Shown here in pieces: positions 32,163 through 40,800 of a stretch of DNA of 47,111 nucleotides. Made by a program: the position numbers and the translations under genes. The stretch spans positions 1 to 47,111 of the forward strand of contig NZ_CAMLDV010000006.1 in NCBI RefSeq assembly GCF_946478835.1, in the 5' to 3' direction. The first letter of the stretch is position 1. Each line of letters starts with the position of its first letter. This DNA comes from an uncultured Bdellovibrio sp. (GTDB taxonomy: Bacteria > Bdellovibrionota > Bdellovibrionia > Bdellovibrionales > Bdellovibrionaceae). A model generated the notes under the pieces. That model worked only from the letters and a program-made list of their open reading frames with translations, did not search any database and was not told where the DNA came from.

Positions 32163-32986
32163 GACACCTTCCCGCGCCGTCTTTGCATCACAAGAACAAG
32201 TCCTACTAAGATCACCATCATCACAACAGAAAGAGCTGAACCAAAGGGCCAATCTCGGGATTTTAAAAATTGTTCAGTGATAAGATTTCCATAAAGCATA
32301 TTCTTAGCGCCACCCAACAAATCAGGAATCACGTATTCACCTAAAGAAGGAATAAACACCAATAAAGCGCCACTCCAAAGAGCCTTCTTTAAGTTAGGTA
32401 AAATCACCGAAAATAAAATCTTCCAAGGGCCTGCGCCTAAATCTTGGGCCGCTTCAACTAAATTAAAATCAAATTTTTCAAAAGCTCCATAAAGAGGCAA
32501 AACCATGAATGGCAAATAAGTCGTCACCATTCCATACAAGACAAGAAACTTGTTTTGAGTCAGGGCAAAAGGATCAAATGGCACACCTAAGAACTGCAAA
32601 AAAACCTGCAGAGGGCCATCGACACCGACAAAAACACGAATGGCGTAAACGCGAATCACCAGATTAGTTAGAAAAGGAAGAGCCATCGCCAAAACATACA
32701 AGCGTCTAGCAGAAGAATCTGCCGTCGCCATGGCCCAGGAAATCAAAACTCCCAACACCAAACAAATGAAGGTCGTCAGCGCCGCCAGCTTTAAACTTTC
32801 AAACAAAATACCGGCATAGGTCTCAGAAAAAGCGCGAAGGTAGTTTTCAAAGGCAAAAAGCCATTCAATGCCACCATAGGTTCCGCGAGTGGCAAAGCTC
32901 ACTCCCACAACAATCATTAAAGGCGCGAGGATAAAAACTAAAAACCATAAAAGAGCCGGAAGAAGAAAGACATCGCGGAGTCTCAT
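32159..32986 (-). CDS. potB: Polyamine ABC transporter permease (PotB-like)
   Basis: 275 residues with six predicted membrane helices and an EAA loop NLVEAAQDLGAGPWKILFSVILP (about 170-192). The segment SYLPFMVLPLYGAFEKF-like (TTYLPFMVLPLYGAFEKF, about 152-169) is typical of PotB/PotH. It forms the membrane channel together with the PotC-like protein. The start overlaps the potA stop by 4 bases (32983-32986). Confidence 0.9.
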   Translation of the reverse strand: MRLRDVFLLPALLWFLVFILAPLMIVVGVSFATRGTYGGIEWLFAFENYLRAFSETYAGILFESLKLAALTTFICLVLGVLISWAMATADSSARRLYVLAMALPFLTNLVIRVYAIRVFVGVDGPLQVFLQFLGVPFDPFALTQNKFLVLYGMVTTYLPFMVLPLYGAFEKFDFNLVEAAQDLGAGPWKILFSVILPNLKKALWSGALLVFIPSLGEYVIPDLLGGAKNMLYGNLITEQFLKSRDWPFGSALSVVMMVILVGLVLVMQRRRGKVS

Positions 32987-33861
32987 TTCCCGCGTTCTCC
33001 AAACATCATGGCTTTCCGTACATAAGCTTCCAAACTCATGCCAAGTACAACTTGGTCTGGAGGAATATTGACTTTTCCTTTGATTAAACTGCCATCTCCC
33101 AAACGAATGGTGGCCAGATCTTCACTCACTTCGATAAGCTCCCCTTTAAGCAAGCTTGTCGATTCAATAAACTGAGCCGCAAAAATCGTTTCAGGATTTT
33201 CGTAAATCTCCCGCGGCGAGCTCACCTGCTCCAAAAGACCGTGGCTCATAATCCCGATACGATCGGACAACGCCAGAGCTTCTTCTTGATCGTGCGTAAC
33301 ACAGATAAAAGTCAGGCCTAATTTTCTTTGTAGAGCGCGCAACTCTTTTTGCATGTGCTCACGCATTTTTTGATCTAAAGCCGACAGCGGTTCATCCAAA
33401 AGAAGAACTCGCGGTTCATTGACCAGGGCTCTCGCAACGGCCACTCGCTGGGACTGTCCGCCCGACAGTGTTTCAGGCTTACGATCACGGAATTCCGCCA
33501 TATCCACCAAAGCAAGCACTTCAGCGACCTTGGCCTCGATTTGATCTTTGGAAAGATTTTTGATTTTTAAACCATAGGCGATATTTTCACCGACTGTCAG
33601 ATGCGGAAATAAAGCATAGCGCTGAAACACCATATTGAAAGGACGCTTCTGGGCCGGCAGATGATCGACTCTTTGGCCATCCAAAAGAATTTGTCCGTGA
33701 GTCGCACTTTCCAGTCCCGCAATGATGCGCAAAAGCGTCGTTTTGCCACAGCCGCTGGGTCCCAGCAGAGAGAAAAACTCCCCTTCAGCGATGCAGAGAT
33801 TGACTCCCTTCAACGCTGTTTGACTGGAAAAACTTTTACCGATATTCAGAAGTTCTAACAT
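32983..33861 (-). CDS. potA: Polyamine ABC transporter ATPase (PotA-like)
   Basis: 292 residues. Walker A is GPSGCGKT (34-41), the Q-loop is FQRYALFPHL, the signature is LSGGQ (132-136), Walker B is VLLLDEP (152-158) and the H-loop is VTHDQEEAL. It is shorter than E. coli PotA (about 378 residues): only about 60 residues follow the nucleotide-binding core, so the TOBE regulatory region is reduced. It energises uptake of spermidine/putrescine through the PotB/C-like pair. Starts only 29 bases from the divergent PotD-like gene. Confidence 0.92.
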   Translation of the reverse strand: MLELLNIGKSFSSQTALKGVNLCIAEGEFFSLLGPSGCGKTTLLRIIAGLESATHGQILLDGQRVDHLPAQKRPFNMVFQRYALFPHLTVGENIAYGLKIKNLSKDQIEAKVAEVLALVDMAEFRDRKPETLSGGQSQRVAVARALVNEPRVLLLDEPLSALDQKMREHMQKELRALQRKLGLTFICVTHDQEEALALSDRIGIMSHGLLEQVSSPREIYENPETIFAAQFIESTSLLKGELIEVSEDLATIRLGDGSLIKGKVNIPPDQVVLGMSLEAYVRKAMMFGERGK

Positions 33862-33890
33862 CTGCTTAACAATAAGAAGGAAATAAAAAA

Positions 33891-34937
33891 ATGTCGAGAA
33901 TATTGATGATAGGACTGATTCTTTGTGGGCTTCTTTCGGCTTGCACGAAAAAGGAACAGGTCAGCTACGACAAAAAAGAAGTCAATTTATCGATTTGGGG
34001 CAATTACCTTTCCCCGGAAATGCAGGCTCAGTTTGAAAAAGAGACCGGCATTAAGATCAATATTTCCAACTATTCCTCAAATGAAGAGCTTTTGGCGAAA
34101 ATCCAAATGGGTTCTTCGGGCATCGACGTCGCGGTTCCTTCAGACTACATGGTCGATATCATGCGCAAAATGAACCTGCTTGAGCCACTGAAAGCCGAGC
34201 TCATTCCCAATAGGAATTTGGTCTCCGCTGAGTTCCTGAAACAAAACTTCGATCCGGAAAACCAGTTTTCGTTACCGTACACTTGGACCACCGTGGGCAT
34301 TGCGGTCAACCGCGAACTTTACAAGGGCGCAGTTCATAGCTGGAAGGATCTTCTGGAAAATCCACAGCTCAAAGGAAAATTCGCCCTTTTGGATGACGTT
34401 CGTGAAACTATGGGCGCGGCTTTAAAGCTTCATGGCTACAGTGTGAATACGAACAACGCCGAAGAAATTCAAAAAGCTAAGAACACTCTTTTGACGGCGA
34501 AGAAAAATATTAAAATGTTTTCTTCCGACACGATTGATATTTTAAACAATAAAGAAGTCGCTGCGGCTCAAGCTTACTCTTCGGATGCTCTGCAAGCCGC
34601 CGTAAAATCTCCGGGAAAAATTGAGTATATTATTCCTGATGAAGGAACGACCTTCGCCATCGACAACCTTGTGATTGTGAAGGGCGCAAAACATCCGGAG
34701 GCGGCTCATCAGTTGATTAATTTTTTATTGAGTGAGAATGCCGAAATCAATAAGGTCAAAACCATTTTAGGCGGCCCTGTTTTAAAGGACACTCAAGGAA
34801 AACTTCCCAGAGAGCTTCAAAACAACCAAGCTCTCTTTCCTCCTGATAGCACTCTGAAAAAAATGGAGCGCATTCATGACTTAGGAGAGCACAATAAGCT
34901 CTTTGAAGATTCATGGACAGAGATCAAAACGAAGTAA
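33891..34937 (+). CDS. potD: Polyamine-binding lipoprotein (PotD/PotF-like)
   Basis: 348 residues. A lipoprotein signal peptide ends in the lipobox LLSAC (Cys18). The mature protein has the PotD/PotF pattern: VNLSIWGNYLSPEM, SSNEELLAKIQMGSSGIDVAVPS, LPYTWTTVGIAVN and IPDEGTTFAIDNLVIVKGAKHP. The acidic pocket residue sits in the IPDEGTTFAIDN segment, which binds the amines. In this species it is membrane-anchored rather than soluble. It diverges from potABC instead of following potC as in E. coli. AAGGA precedes ATG by 9 bases. Confidence 0.93.
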   Translation: MSRILMIGLILCGLLSACTKKEQVSYDKKEVNLSIWGNYLSPEMQAQFEKETGIKINISNYSSNEELLAKIQMGSSGIDVAVPSDYMVDIMRKMNLLEPLKAELIPNRNLVSAEFLKQNFDPENQFSLPYTWTTVGIAVNRELYKGAVHSWKDLLENPQLKGKFALLDDVRETMGAALKLHGYSVNTNNAEEIQKAKNTLLTAKKNIKMFSSDTIDILNNKEVAAAQAYSSDALQAAVKSPGKIEYIIPDEGTTFAIDNLVIVKGAKHPEAAHQLINFLLSENAEINKVKTILGGPVLKDTQGKLPRELQNNQALFPPDSTLKKMERIHDLGEHNKLFEDSWTEIKTK

Positions 34938-34938
34938 T

Positions 34939-35202
34939 CTATTTGCGGGCGGGTTCGACGGCCAAAGTCTCCGCCTGCTTTTCTCCTGCAGCCTCTTCCG
35001 GCGCCTCTGTTTTAAACTCCACATAAAGGCAGGCGGCCCCAATGACGGTAAAGACAACACCCGCCCCGAGATACAGCACCACACTTCTGCGATCTTGTTT
35101 AAAGAGATAATAGCAAAGCCCAATCAGGATAAGGATCGGACCAACCACGACTGTAGAAGCCAACACCTGCCTCAAGGCAAATGCACTGAGCTCCGAATTC
35201 AT
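34939..35202 (-). CDS. Two-helix membrane protein of unknown function
   Basis: ATG 35202 with upstream AGGTGG gives 87 residues; the TTG at 35223 is less likely. Two membrane helices (TVVVGPILILIGLCYYLF and SVVLYLGAGVVFTVIGAACLYV) are separated by a short basic loop (KQDRRS), followed by an acidic Glu/Ala-rich tail. I do not recognise a family. It converges on the PotD-like gene with one base between the stops and no visible terminator. Confidence 0.65.
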   Translation of the reverse strand: MNSELSAFALRQVLASTVVVGPILILIGLCYYLFKQDRRSVVLYLGAGVVFTVIGAACLYVEFKTEAPEEAAGEKQAETLAVEPARK

Positions 35203-35351
35203 ATAACCACCACCTACGTTCAATATTTGGTTATTCTGTAGAACTCTTCGGCAGGACTTTTAACGAGCTTAAAGGAAACAAGTTGTTTTTCACTCTTTGC
35301 GGAAGCTTTTAATGTTTCTCAATCAACTTGGGAAAAATTATGTTTTGATTA

Positions 35352-36146
35352 TTAAAAACGAGACAAATAGGCATCCGGTTTTGAGACAAGAGTCAAATGA
35401 TTGAGTCCCTCAACAACTTGCACGGGCACGTTGATAGAGGAAAAAAGCTCTACATACCGAGAAGGAATATCGACTTCATCCTCTGCACCAATCACGACGC
35501 TTAAATTCGGTTTTAATTTTTCAAGACGAGTTAACACATCATCGGGTGCAGAAACGGCTGCGACATATTCAGGACTGTAGTGAAGTTTTTCCTGACCGGA
35601 TTTAAAGACGTCAGCCATATTCACACGAAAACCACCGTCAGCTTCGGGCGTGATCCAGCCACCATAGTCTTCGTAAAAAGCATTCAAAGACGTTGGAAGT
35701 CTTGGCGCCAATGCGACAAACTTTGCAAACTGCGAGCGCACTTCAGAAACCGCCACTCGCAAAACAAACCCGCCCCCCATCGAGTGCCCGGCTAAGATCA
35801 CCCGCGAAACGGCCCTTTGCATTTTTATATGAATCAACAATTCTTCAAGATCGATTTCGAGTTGTGACGGAGAAATTTTATCTGAGAGCGCAAGGCTCAC
35901 GCCATGACAGCGTAAATCCGGAGTCACCACATTGGCAATTCCCGCACTTGCGATGGCGGAAGCCAGAACACACATGTAACGGCTGTCACTTCCAACACCG
36001 TGATAAAGGACAACCAAGTCATCGCACCACGCTGGATAAAGACGGTAAGAAAGAAGATCCCCCTGACGAGTGCGAAAAGATTCCTGCGGGGCTAATTTCC
36101 CGAGCGGAATCTTAAAACTTCGCAAATCGAGGTGCTTCTTTATCAT
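35352..36146 (-). CDS. Alpha/beta hydrolase (lysophospholipase-like)
   Basis: 264 residues. Oxyanion strand VVLYHGVGSDSRYM, nucleophile elbow LAGHSMGGGFV (Ser about 122), acid in GAEDEVDIPSRY and histidine in GLNHLTLV complete the triad. It is a Hydrolase_4/serine aminopeptidase S33-type protein of usual size, without signal peptide, so cytosolic. The substrate is unknown; lipid-like esters are plausible. The start overlaps the ABC-F stop by 4 bases, so the two are co-translated. The gap 35203-35351 shows no convincing signal. Confidence 0.88.
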   Translation of the reverse strand: MIKKHLDLRSFKIPLGKLAPQESFRTRQGDLLSYRLYPAWCDDLVVLYHGVGSDSRYMCVLASAIASAGIANVVTPDLRCHGVSLALSDKISPSQLEIDLEELLIHIKMQRAVSRVILAGHSMGGGFVLRVAVSEVRSQFAKFVALAPRLPTSLNAFYEDYGGWITPEADGGFRVNMADVFKSGQEKLHYSPEYVAAVSAPDDVLTRLEKLKPNLSVVIGAEDEVDIPSRYVELFSSINVPVQVVEGLNHLTLVSKPDAYLSRF

Positions 36147-37768
36147 GCCATCTCTTGTTTTTTATGTTGGTAGTAATTGTAATCGCCTTCGTAGATACGA
36201 ATTTGATTTTTATCCACTTCAAACACACGTGTCGTCACTTCACGCAAGAAATGGCGATCATGGCTTACGATCATCACAGTGCCTGGGAAATTTTTAATCG
36301 CTTCCAAAAGAACTTCTCTGGATTTGATATCAAGATGGTTCGTCGGCTCATCCAGAATTAACAAATTCACAGGCTGAGCTAAGATCGTCGCAAGAACCAC
36401 GCGGGATTTTTCACCACCCGACAAAATAGAAATTTTCTTTTCAGCTTCTTCTCCAGAAAACTTGAACGCTCCCAAAAGACTGCGCACAAAACCCAAACCC
36501 GCATTTGGAATGCGAGAATGAACTTCATCCAGGATCGTTGCCTTTGGATCTAAGACATCCAAAGAGTTCTGACTGAAGTAGCCGACATTGATTGAAGCTC
36601 CCAAAGTCATTTTTCCTTCAGAAGGATCAGCGTGTCCTGCGATAATTTTTAATAAAGTGGATTTACCTGCTCCGTTCACGCCGACAACAGCAATACGGTC
36701 CATGCGTTTCACCAAAGCATTGGCGCCAGAGAAAACCAATTTCTCTTTTCCGTCATCACGCTTCCAAATTTTAGCTAAACCTTCGAACTTAACAACCTCT
36801 TCTCCACCACGTGGAGGAACAGGCCATTCAAATTTGATTTCAGCTTCTTCAGGTGGAATTTCAATACGATCAATTTTTTCAAGTTTCTTAACTCGAGATT
36901 GAACTTGGGCTGCATGCGATGCACGAGCGGCAAAGCGAGCAATGAACTCTTCTTCTTTTGCCAGCATATCTTCTTGGCGTTTTGCAGCTGCGATCAATTG
37001 CTCTTTACGAATTTCACGTTCACGCTCGTAGAAATCATAATTTCCACCGTAAACTGTGATGGTCTTATTCGCGATCTCAACGATTTTTGTAACCAGACGA
37101 TTCATAAAATCGCGATCATGGCTTGTCATAAGGATTGCGCCCTTATAGTTCGAAAGCCATTCTTCAAGCCACACGATCGATTCCACGTCCAAGTGATTCG
37201 TCGGTTCGTCCATCAGTAAAACTTCAGGATTCAAAACAAGAATTTTCGCCAAGGCGATACGCATTTTCCAACCGCCAGAAAAACTTTCCGTCGGACGATG
37301 ATAATCATCAGGACCAATGCCAAGACCCGTGAGGATTTCTGCAGCACGAGATTCAAGATCGTAACCGCCCAAACGTTCAAACTCTGCCTGAAGTTCTCCG
37401 TATGTCTCAAGAATCTTTGTCATCTCATCAGCATCTAGTTCAGGATCTGCAAGCTTTGCCTCGCACTCTTGCATGCGAGTTTGCATGTCACCGATGTTAC
37501 CCACAGATGATTTCACTTCATCCAAAGCTGTACGCCCGCGCATGTCTTCAATGTTTTGTGAGAAGTAACCAATGACTGTGCGATCCGATTTTGAAACCGT
37601 TCCGCCGTCAACGCCTTCTTCCCCTGTGATAATGCGGAAGATGGTTGTCTTACCGGCACCGTTAGGCCCCACAAGTCCGATTTTTTCACCGGCATTGATT
37701 TGAAAAGAACCATTGCGGTAAAGGATTTTATTTCCGTGCTGCTTAGAGATATTTGATAAATGAATCAT
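36143..37768 (-). CDS. ABC-F family ATPase (translation factor-like)
   Basis: 541 residues with two ABC domains and no membrane segments. Domain 1: Walker A GPNGAGKT (34-41), signature SFSGGWKMRIALAK, Walker B VLLMDEPTNHLD. Domain 2: Walker A GVNGAGKS (about 361), signature ILSGGEKSRVVLA, Walker B LLILDEPTNHLD. The linker of about 90 residues is rich in Arg/Lys/Glu (the P-site-tRNA-interaction motif region) and holds the ABC-F hallmark. Such proteins bind the ribosomal E-site and help with stalled or antibiotic-bound ribosomes (EttA, Uup, YheS, YbiT in E. coli). I cannot assign the subfamily. The upstream gap 37769-37937 has no clear promoter that I can defend. Confidence 0.92.
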   Translation of the reverse strand: MIHLSNISKQHGNKILYRNGSFQINAGEKIGLVGPNGAGKTTIFRIITGEEGVDGGTVSKSDRTVIGYFSQNIEDMRGRTALDEVKSSVGNIGDMQTRMQECEAKLADPELDADEMTKILETYGELQAEFERLGGYDLESRAAEILTGLGIGPDDYHRPTESFSGGWKMRIALAKILVLNPEVLLMDEPTNHLDVESIVWLEEWLSNYKGAILMTSHDRDFMNRLVTKIVEIANKTITVYGGNYDFYEREREIRKEQLIAAAKRQEDMLAKEEEFIARFAARASHAAQVQSRVKKLEKIDRIEIPPEEAEIKFEWPVPPRGGEEVVKFEGLAKIWKRDDGKEKLVFSGANALVKRMDRIAVVGVNGAGKSTLLKIIAGHADPSEGKMTLGASINVGYFSQNSLDVLDPKATILDEVHSRIPNAGLGFVRSLLGAFKFSGEEAEKKISILSGGEKSRVVLATILAQPVNLLILDEPTNHLDIKSREVLLEAIKNFPGTVMIVSHDRHFLREVTTRVFEVDKNQIRIYEGDYNYYQHKKQEMA

Positions 37769-37913
37769 AGGACCTTTGTATAACCTGAAATTCGTGAAGT
37801 TTCTCGCAAAATTTTAAAATATTTTGCCTAGTTTGTATGCACATTCGAGAGTGTACACAAAAAGGCGGACTTTAGCGAATTTTACGAAGGTCTCATTTGG
37901 TCCTCGTGTTGCT

Positions 37914-37937
37914 TTGTTACCACTGCGGGGGTAGCAA
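37914..37937 (+). promoter_or_regulatory. Imperfect hairpin abutting the start codon of the first transglycosylase-like gene
   Basis: TTGTTACC (37914-37921) pairs with GGTAGCAA (37930-37937) with one mismatch around an 8-base loop, and ATG follows at 37938. The binding site GGGGG lies in the loop and right arm. Confidence 0.4.
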
Positions 37938-38741
37938 ATGACTGCAACATCGAACCACACTCACACGAGAAACAATATATTCGCAGCGACGGTGATTTTC
38001 CTCTTAGTCCTGTCGACGGGCTGTGCGAAATCAGGGCAATTTCCAGTCACAAGCATTGATAATTCAAACCAAAGTTCTGGGGTCACTGATCCAGGAACAG
38101 ACGATGGAACAAACAACGGAAACAACACGGAAACTCCTCCTCCCACACCGACGCCAGAGCCTTCTTACAAAATGGTGCCGCTGGCTTGGGAAAGCACGAA
38201 AAATCCCGAGCGCACGCAGTGGTCCGAGTATTTACAAAAAATCATCTTGAATGATTGGAACAGTCTGCTTCCCGGCTCTAATGACATCACAAATTTCTGC
38301 CCACGCTATCACTCCTTGGACAACAACGAACGCGCGAATGTGTGGGCTCAACTCTTTGTCGCCATTGCAAAATATGAGAGCGGCTACAGTCCTACTTCAC
38401 GCATGCAAGAGACCACCATGGGCACAGATCCCGTCACACGACAGCCTGTTTACTCCGAGGGACTTTTGCAACTTTCGTATCAAGACATCGAGTGGGCTCC
38501 ATGGTGTAAATTCGACTGGTCGAAGGATAAAAATTTAAGCGGCACAGATCCAAAGAAAACTATTTTGAGTCCCTATCTGAACCTCGACTGCGGCGTTGGT
38601 ATTATGGCAAAGCAAATTAAGAGCAAAGGTTCGATTGTCGTGAGTTCTGGAGTGTATTGGGCTGTGATCAAATCAGGTGGACGCTATCAGCAAATTAGCA
38701 ACATCCAAGGAATCGTAAAATCCCTCTCATTGTGCAAATAG
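37938..38741 (+). CDS. Lytic-transglycosylase-like lipoprotein A
   Basis: 267 residues. A positively charged N-terminus and hydrophobic stretch end in the lipobox LSTGC (Cys29). Then comes a Thr/Asn/Pro-rich linker (to about 75) that may span the periplasm, and an SLT-like lysozyme-fold domain. Candidate catalytic Glu147 is in AIAKYESGYSP, followed by the GLLQLSYQD motif of goose-type lytic transglycosylases. Cysteines 121, 193-area and the C-terminal LCK could form disulfides. The paralogue at 40801 shares the same order of motifs. Probably acts on peptidoglycan; in Bdellovibrio, on self or prey wall. Starts under a hairpin at 37914. Confidence 0.78.
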   Translation: MTATSNHTHTRNNIFAATVIFLLVLSTGCAKSGQFPVTSIDNSNQSSGVTDPGTDDGTNNGNNTETPPPTPTPEPSYKMVPLAWESTKNPERTQWSEYLQKIILNDWNSLLPGSNDITNFCPRYHSLDNNERANVWAQLFVAIAKYESGYSPTSRMQETTMGTDPVTRQPVYSEGLLQLSYQDIEWAPWCKFDWSKDKNLSGTDPKKTILSPYLNLDCGVGIMAKQIKSKGSIVVSSGVYWAVIKSGGRYQQISNIQGIVKSLSLCK

Positions 38742-38779
38742 TACACTGTCCTGAGAAACCCAAGAAATAGAGAGCTTTT

Positions 38780-38808
38780 GGGTCCAAGATCGTTTATCTT
38801 GGGCCCTT
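38780..38808 (+). terminator. Terminator after transglycosylase-like gene A
   Basis: GGGTCCAAGAT (38780-38790) pairs with ATCTTGGGCCC (38796-38806) with one G-T wobble and a 5-base loop, followed by a short pyrimidine stretch. Confidence 0.65.
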
Positions 38809-38833
38809 CCTATATCTGAAAGGTTCCTCTAGA

Positions 38834-40612
38834 ATGACTCCACTTACAACTGTTGATAGTTTCGAAAGCTTTGGTCTTAGCGCTCCCCTTTTGGCAGCGA
38901 TGCAAGACATGGGCTTCTCGACACCGACGCCCATCCAACGCCAAGCTTTGCCACTATTGCTCGCAGGAGCACAAGATTTCATCGGTCTTGCTTCAACAGG
39001 CACTGGTAAAACTGCCGCTTTCGGTATTCCTCTTGTTGAGAATATCGATGCAACGATAAAAGACACTCAAGCGCTCGTTATGAGCCCGACACGCGAACTT
39101 GCTTTGCAGGTTGCTGAGCAATTGACTTTGCTTGGTAAGAAAAAAGGCGTTCGTGTTGTGACGATCTACGGTGGCTCTAGCTACCGCACGCAAATGGAAG
39201 GTATCAGAAAAGGCGCGCACATCATCGTGGCGACTCCAGGCCGCTTGGTCGACTTCCTTGAACAAAAAATCATCAAACTTCAAAACGTAAAAACAGTGGT
39301 TCTTGATGAGGCCGACGAAATGCTTTCCATGGGCTTTAAAGAAGACATGGAAACAATCTTGAAAGCGACTCAACCGGCAGATTCTGATTCCCTTCGTGCG
39401 GCTTGCCGTACGTGGTTGTTCTCTGCCACGATGAGCCCTGAAGTTCGTCGTCTTTCTTCGACTTACCTTGAAAATCCTGAAACAGTTCAGGTGAACAAAG
39501 TCGGTGCTGCTGACACAATCGAACAAGTTTACTACACGGTTAAGAATTCCTACAAAACAGAAGTCATCGGTCGCTTGTTGCAAACTCTTCCTGAGTTCTA
39601 CGGCATCATCTTCTGCCAGACGAAAATGGAAGTGGCAGAGCTTGCTGACGTATTGACTCAACGTGGTTTCCCTGCGGATTCTTTGCACGGCGATAAGAGC
39701 CAGCAAGAGCGTGAAGCGACTTTGAAGAAATTCAAATCTCGCCAAGTGAAAGTCATCGTAGCAACAGACGTTGCCGCTCGCGGTTTGGATATCAAAGATC
39801 TTACTCACGTGATCAATCACTCTCTTCCTTGGGATGCAGAGTCTTATGTTCACCGTATTGGTCGTACAGGCCGTAACGGTCAAAAAGGTGTGGCAATCAC
39901 TTTGGTCAATCCAGAGCAGCTCAACCTTCTTCGCCGTGTGATGATCACGACAAAAGCCGTTCTTACTAAAGGTGTAGTGCCTTCGGCTGATGAAGTTGCA
40001 GGTCTTAAAATCAAAGACGTTTTGGATCGCGTAAGCTCCATGGGAACTGACGCTCCTGAATTGCAACTGGCAATGGATTTGATCCAAGATCTTATTCAAG
40101 CTGGCGACATCAACTTCAAAGAACTTTCTAAAGAAGATTTGTTAGCACGCTTCATCGTGGCTTACTTCCCGAACGTGTTCGTGAAAAAAGACATGATGCT
40201 TGATTACATGGGCGATCGCATTCCTCGTGAACTTTTGCCTCGTGATCCTCAGGACAATCGCTTCACTCGCGGTCGCGATGGCGATCGTCGTGGTGGTGAC
40301 CGCGGTGGAAATCGTGGTGGCGGCCGTCGCTTTGATCGCGGTGATCGCGGGGGATACCGTGCAGACCGTAATGACCGTGGTGGCGAGCGCAATGAAGAGC
40401 GCAGCGAACGTCCTCGTTTCGCAAGCCGTGACGACCGTCCTGCTCGCAGCGAAGTGACTGGCTATCGTCCACAAAAGAGTGCAAGCTCTTCGAACGATCG
40501 TCCTCAGCGCAGTGAGCGCTCTGAACGCTCAGAGCGTGGCAGCAACGAACGTCGCGAGCACAGCGGTATCAAACGCTTCCGCGGCCCTCGCAGACAGCAC
40601 CGCGACGCTTAA
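38834..40612 (+). CDS. DEAD-box RNA helicase with RGG/Arg-rich tail
   Basis: 592 residues. Q-motif TPIQ (Gln35), motif I ASTGTGKT (53-60), PTRELALQ, VLDEADEML (about 154-162), SATMSPE, the second RecA domain with ARGLDIKDL and HRIGRTGRNG. The tail to residue about 480 is a helical extension with ELLARFIVAYF. Residues about 480-592 are disordered, with RGG and Ser/Arg/Asp repeats (RGGDRGGNRGGGRR, SERSERSERGS) for RNA binding. It resembles DeaD/CsdA- and RhlE-type helicases. It probably remodels ribosomal precursors or mRNA, and Bdellovibrio homologues are often cold-responsive in other bacteria. Followed by a structured 3' UTR at 40609-40675. Confidence 0.93.
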   Translation: MTPLTTVDSFESFGLSAPLLAAMQDMGFSTPTPIQRQALPLLLAGAQDFIGLASTGTGKTAAFGIPLVENIDATIKDTQALVMSPTRELALQVAEQLTLLGKKKGVRVVTIYGGSSYRTQMEGIRKGAHIIVATPGRLVDFLEQKIIKLQNVKTVVLDEADEMLSMGFKEDMETILKATQPADSDSLRAACRTWLFSATMSPEVRRLSSTYLENPETVQVNKVGAADTIEQVYYTVKNSYKTEVIGRLLQTLPEFYGIIFCQTKMEVAELADVLTQRGFPADSLHGDKSQQEREATLKKFKSRQVKVIVATDVAARGLDIKDLTHVINHSLPWDAESYVHRIGRTGRNGQKGVAITLVNPEQLNLLRRVMITTKAVLTKGVVPSADEVAGLKIKDVLDRVSSMGTDAPELQLAMDLIQDLIQAGDINFKELSKEDLLARFIVAYFPNVFVKKDMMLDYMGDRIPRELLPRDPQDNRFTRGRDGDRRGGDRGGNRGGGRRFDRGDRGGYRADRNDRGGERNEERSERPRFASRDDRPARSEVTGYRPQKSASSSNDRPQRSERSERSERGSNERREHSGIKRFRGPRRQHRDA

Positions 40613-40675
40613 ATTGGGGGACGCCGGCAGAGCGCAGGGCCAGCGGCCCGAAGCTGAAGCAGCGTCTCAATTTAA
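40609..40675 (+). ncRNA. GC-rich structured 3' UTR element after the helicase gene
   Basis: The arms TTAAATTG (40609-40616) with ACGC (40621-40624) pair with GCGT (40662-40665) and CAATTTAA (40668-40675), leaving an internal loop (GGGG against CT). Inside sits a second hairpin GGGCC-AGC-GGCCC (40637-40649). The helicase stop TAA lies in the left arm. The element is much more GC-rich than its flanks. It is not a standard terminator because a true one follows at 40716. Called as an RNA element from folding by eye only. Confidence 0.45.
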
Positions 40676-40715
40676 AACAACGCATTTTTGGCATCAACAT
40701 GTTCTAAAGATATAC

Positions 40716-40750
40716 AATGGGAAGGCATAGAAACCTTCCCATTTTATTTT
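40716..40750 (+). terminator. Intrinsic terminator of the helicase transcript
   Basis: AATGGGAAGG (40716-40725) pairs with CCTTCCCATT (40734-40743) over an 8-base loop, then a TTATTTT tract. Confidence 0.85.
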
Positions 40751-40800
40751 GAGACTTCGGCATCATGATTGCTTTGCAATTGTGTATGGAGAAACTGCCG

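Noticed and set aside
38993..40099. 368-residue antisense ORF inside the helicase gene
   Set aside because: It mirrors a strongly supported DEAD-box gene; the length comes from codon bias of the sense strand. The translation has no domain and no binding site.
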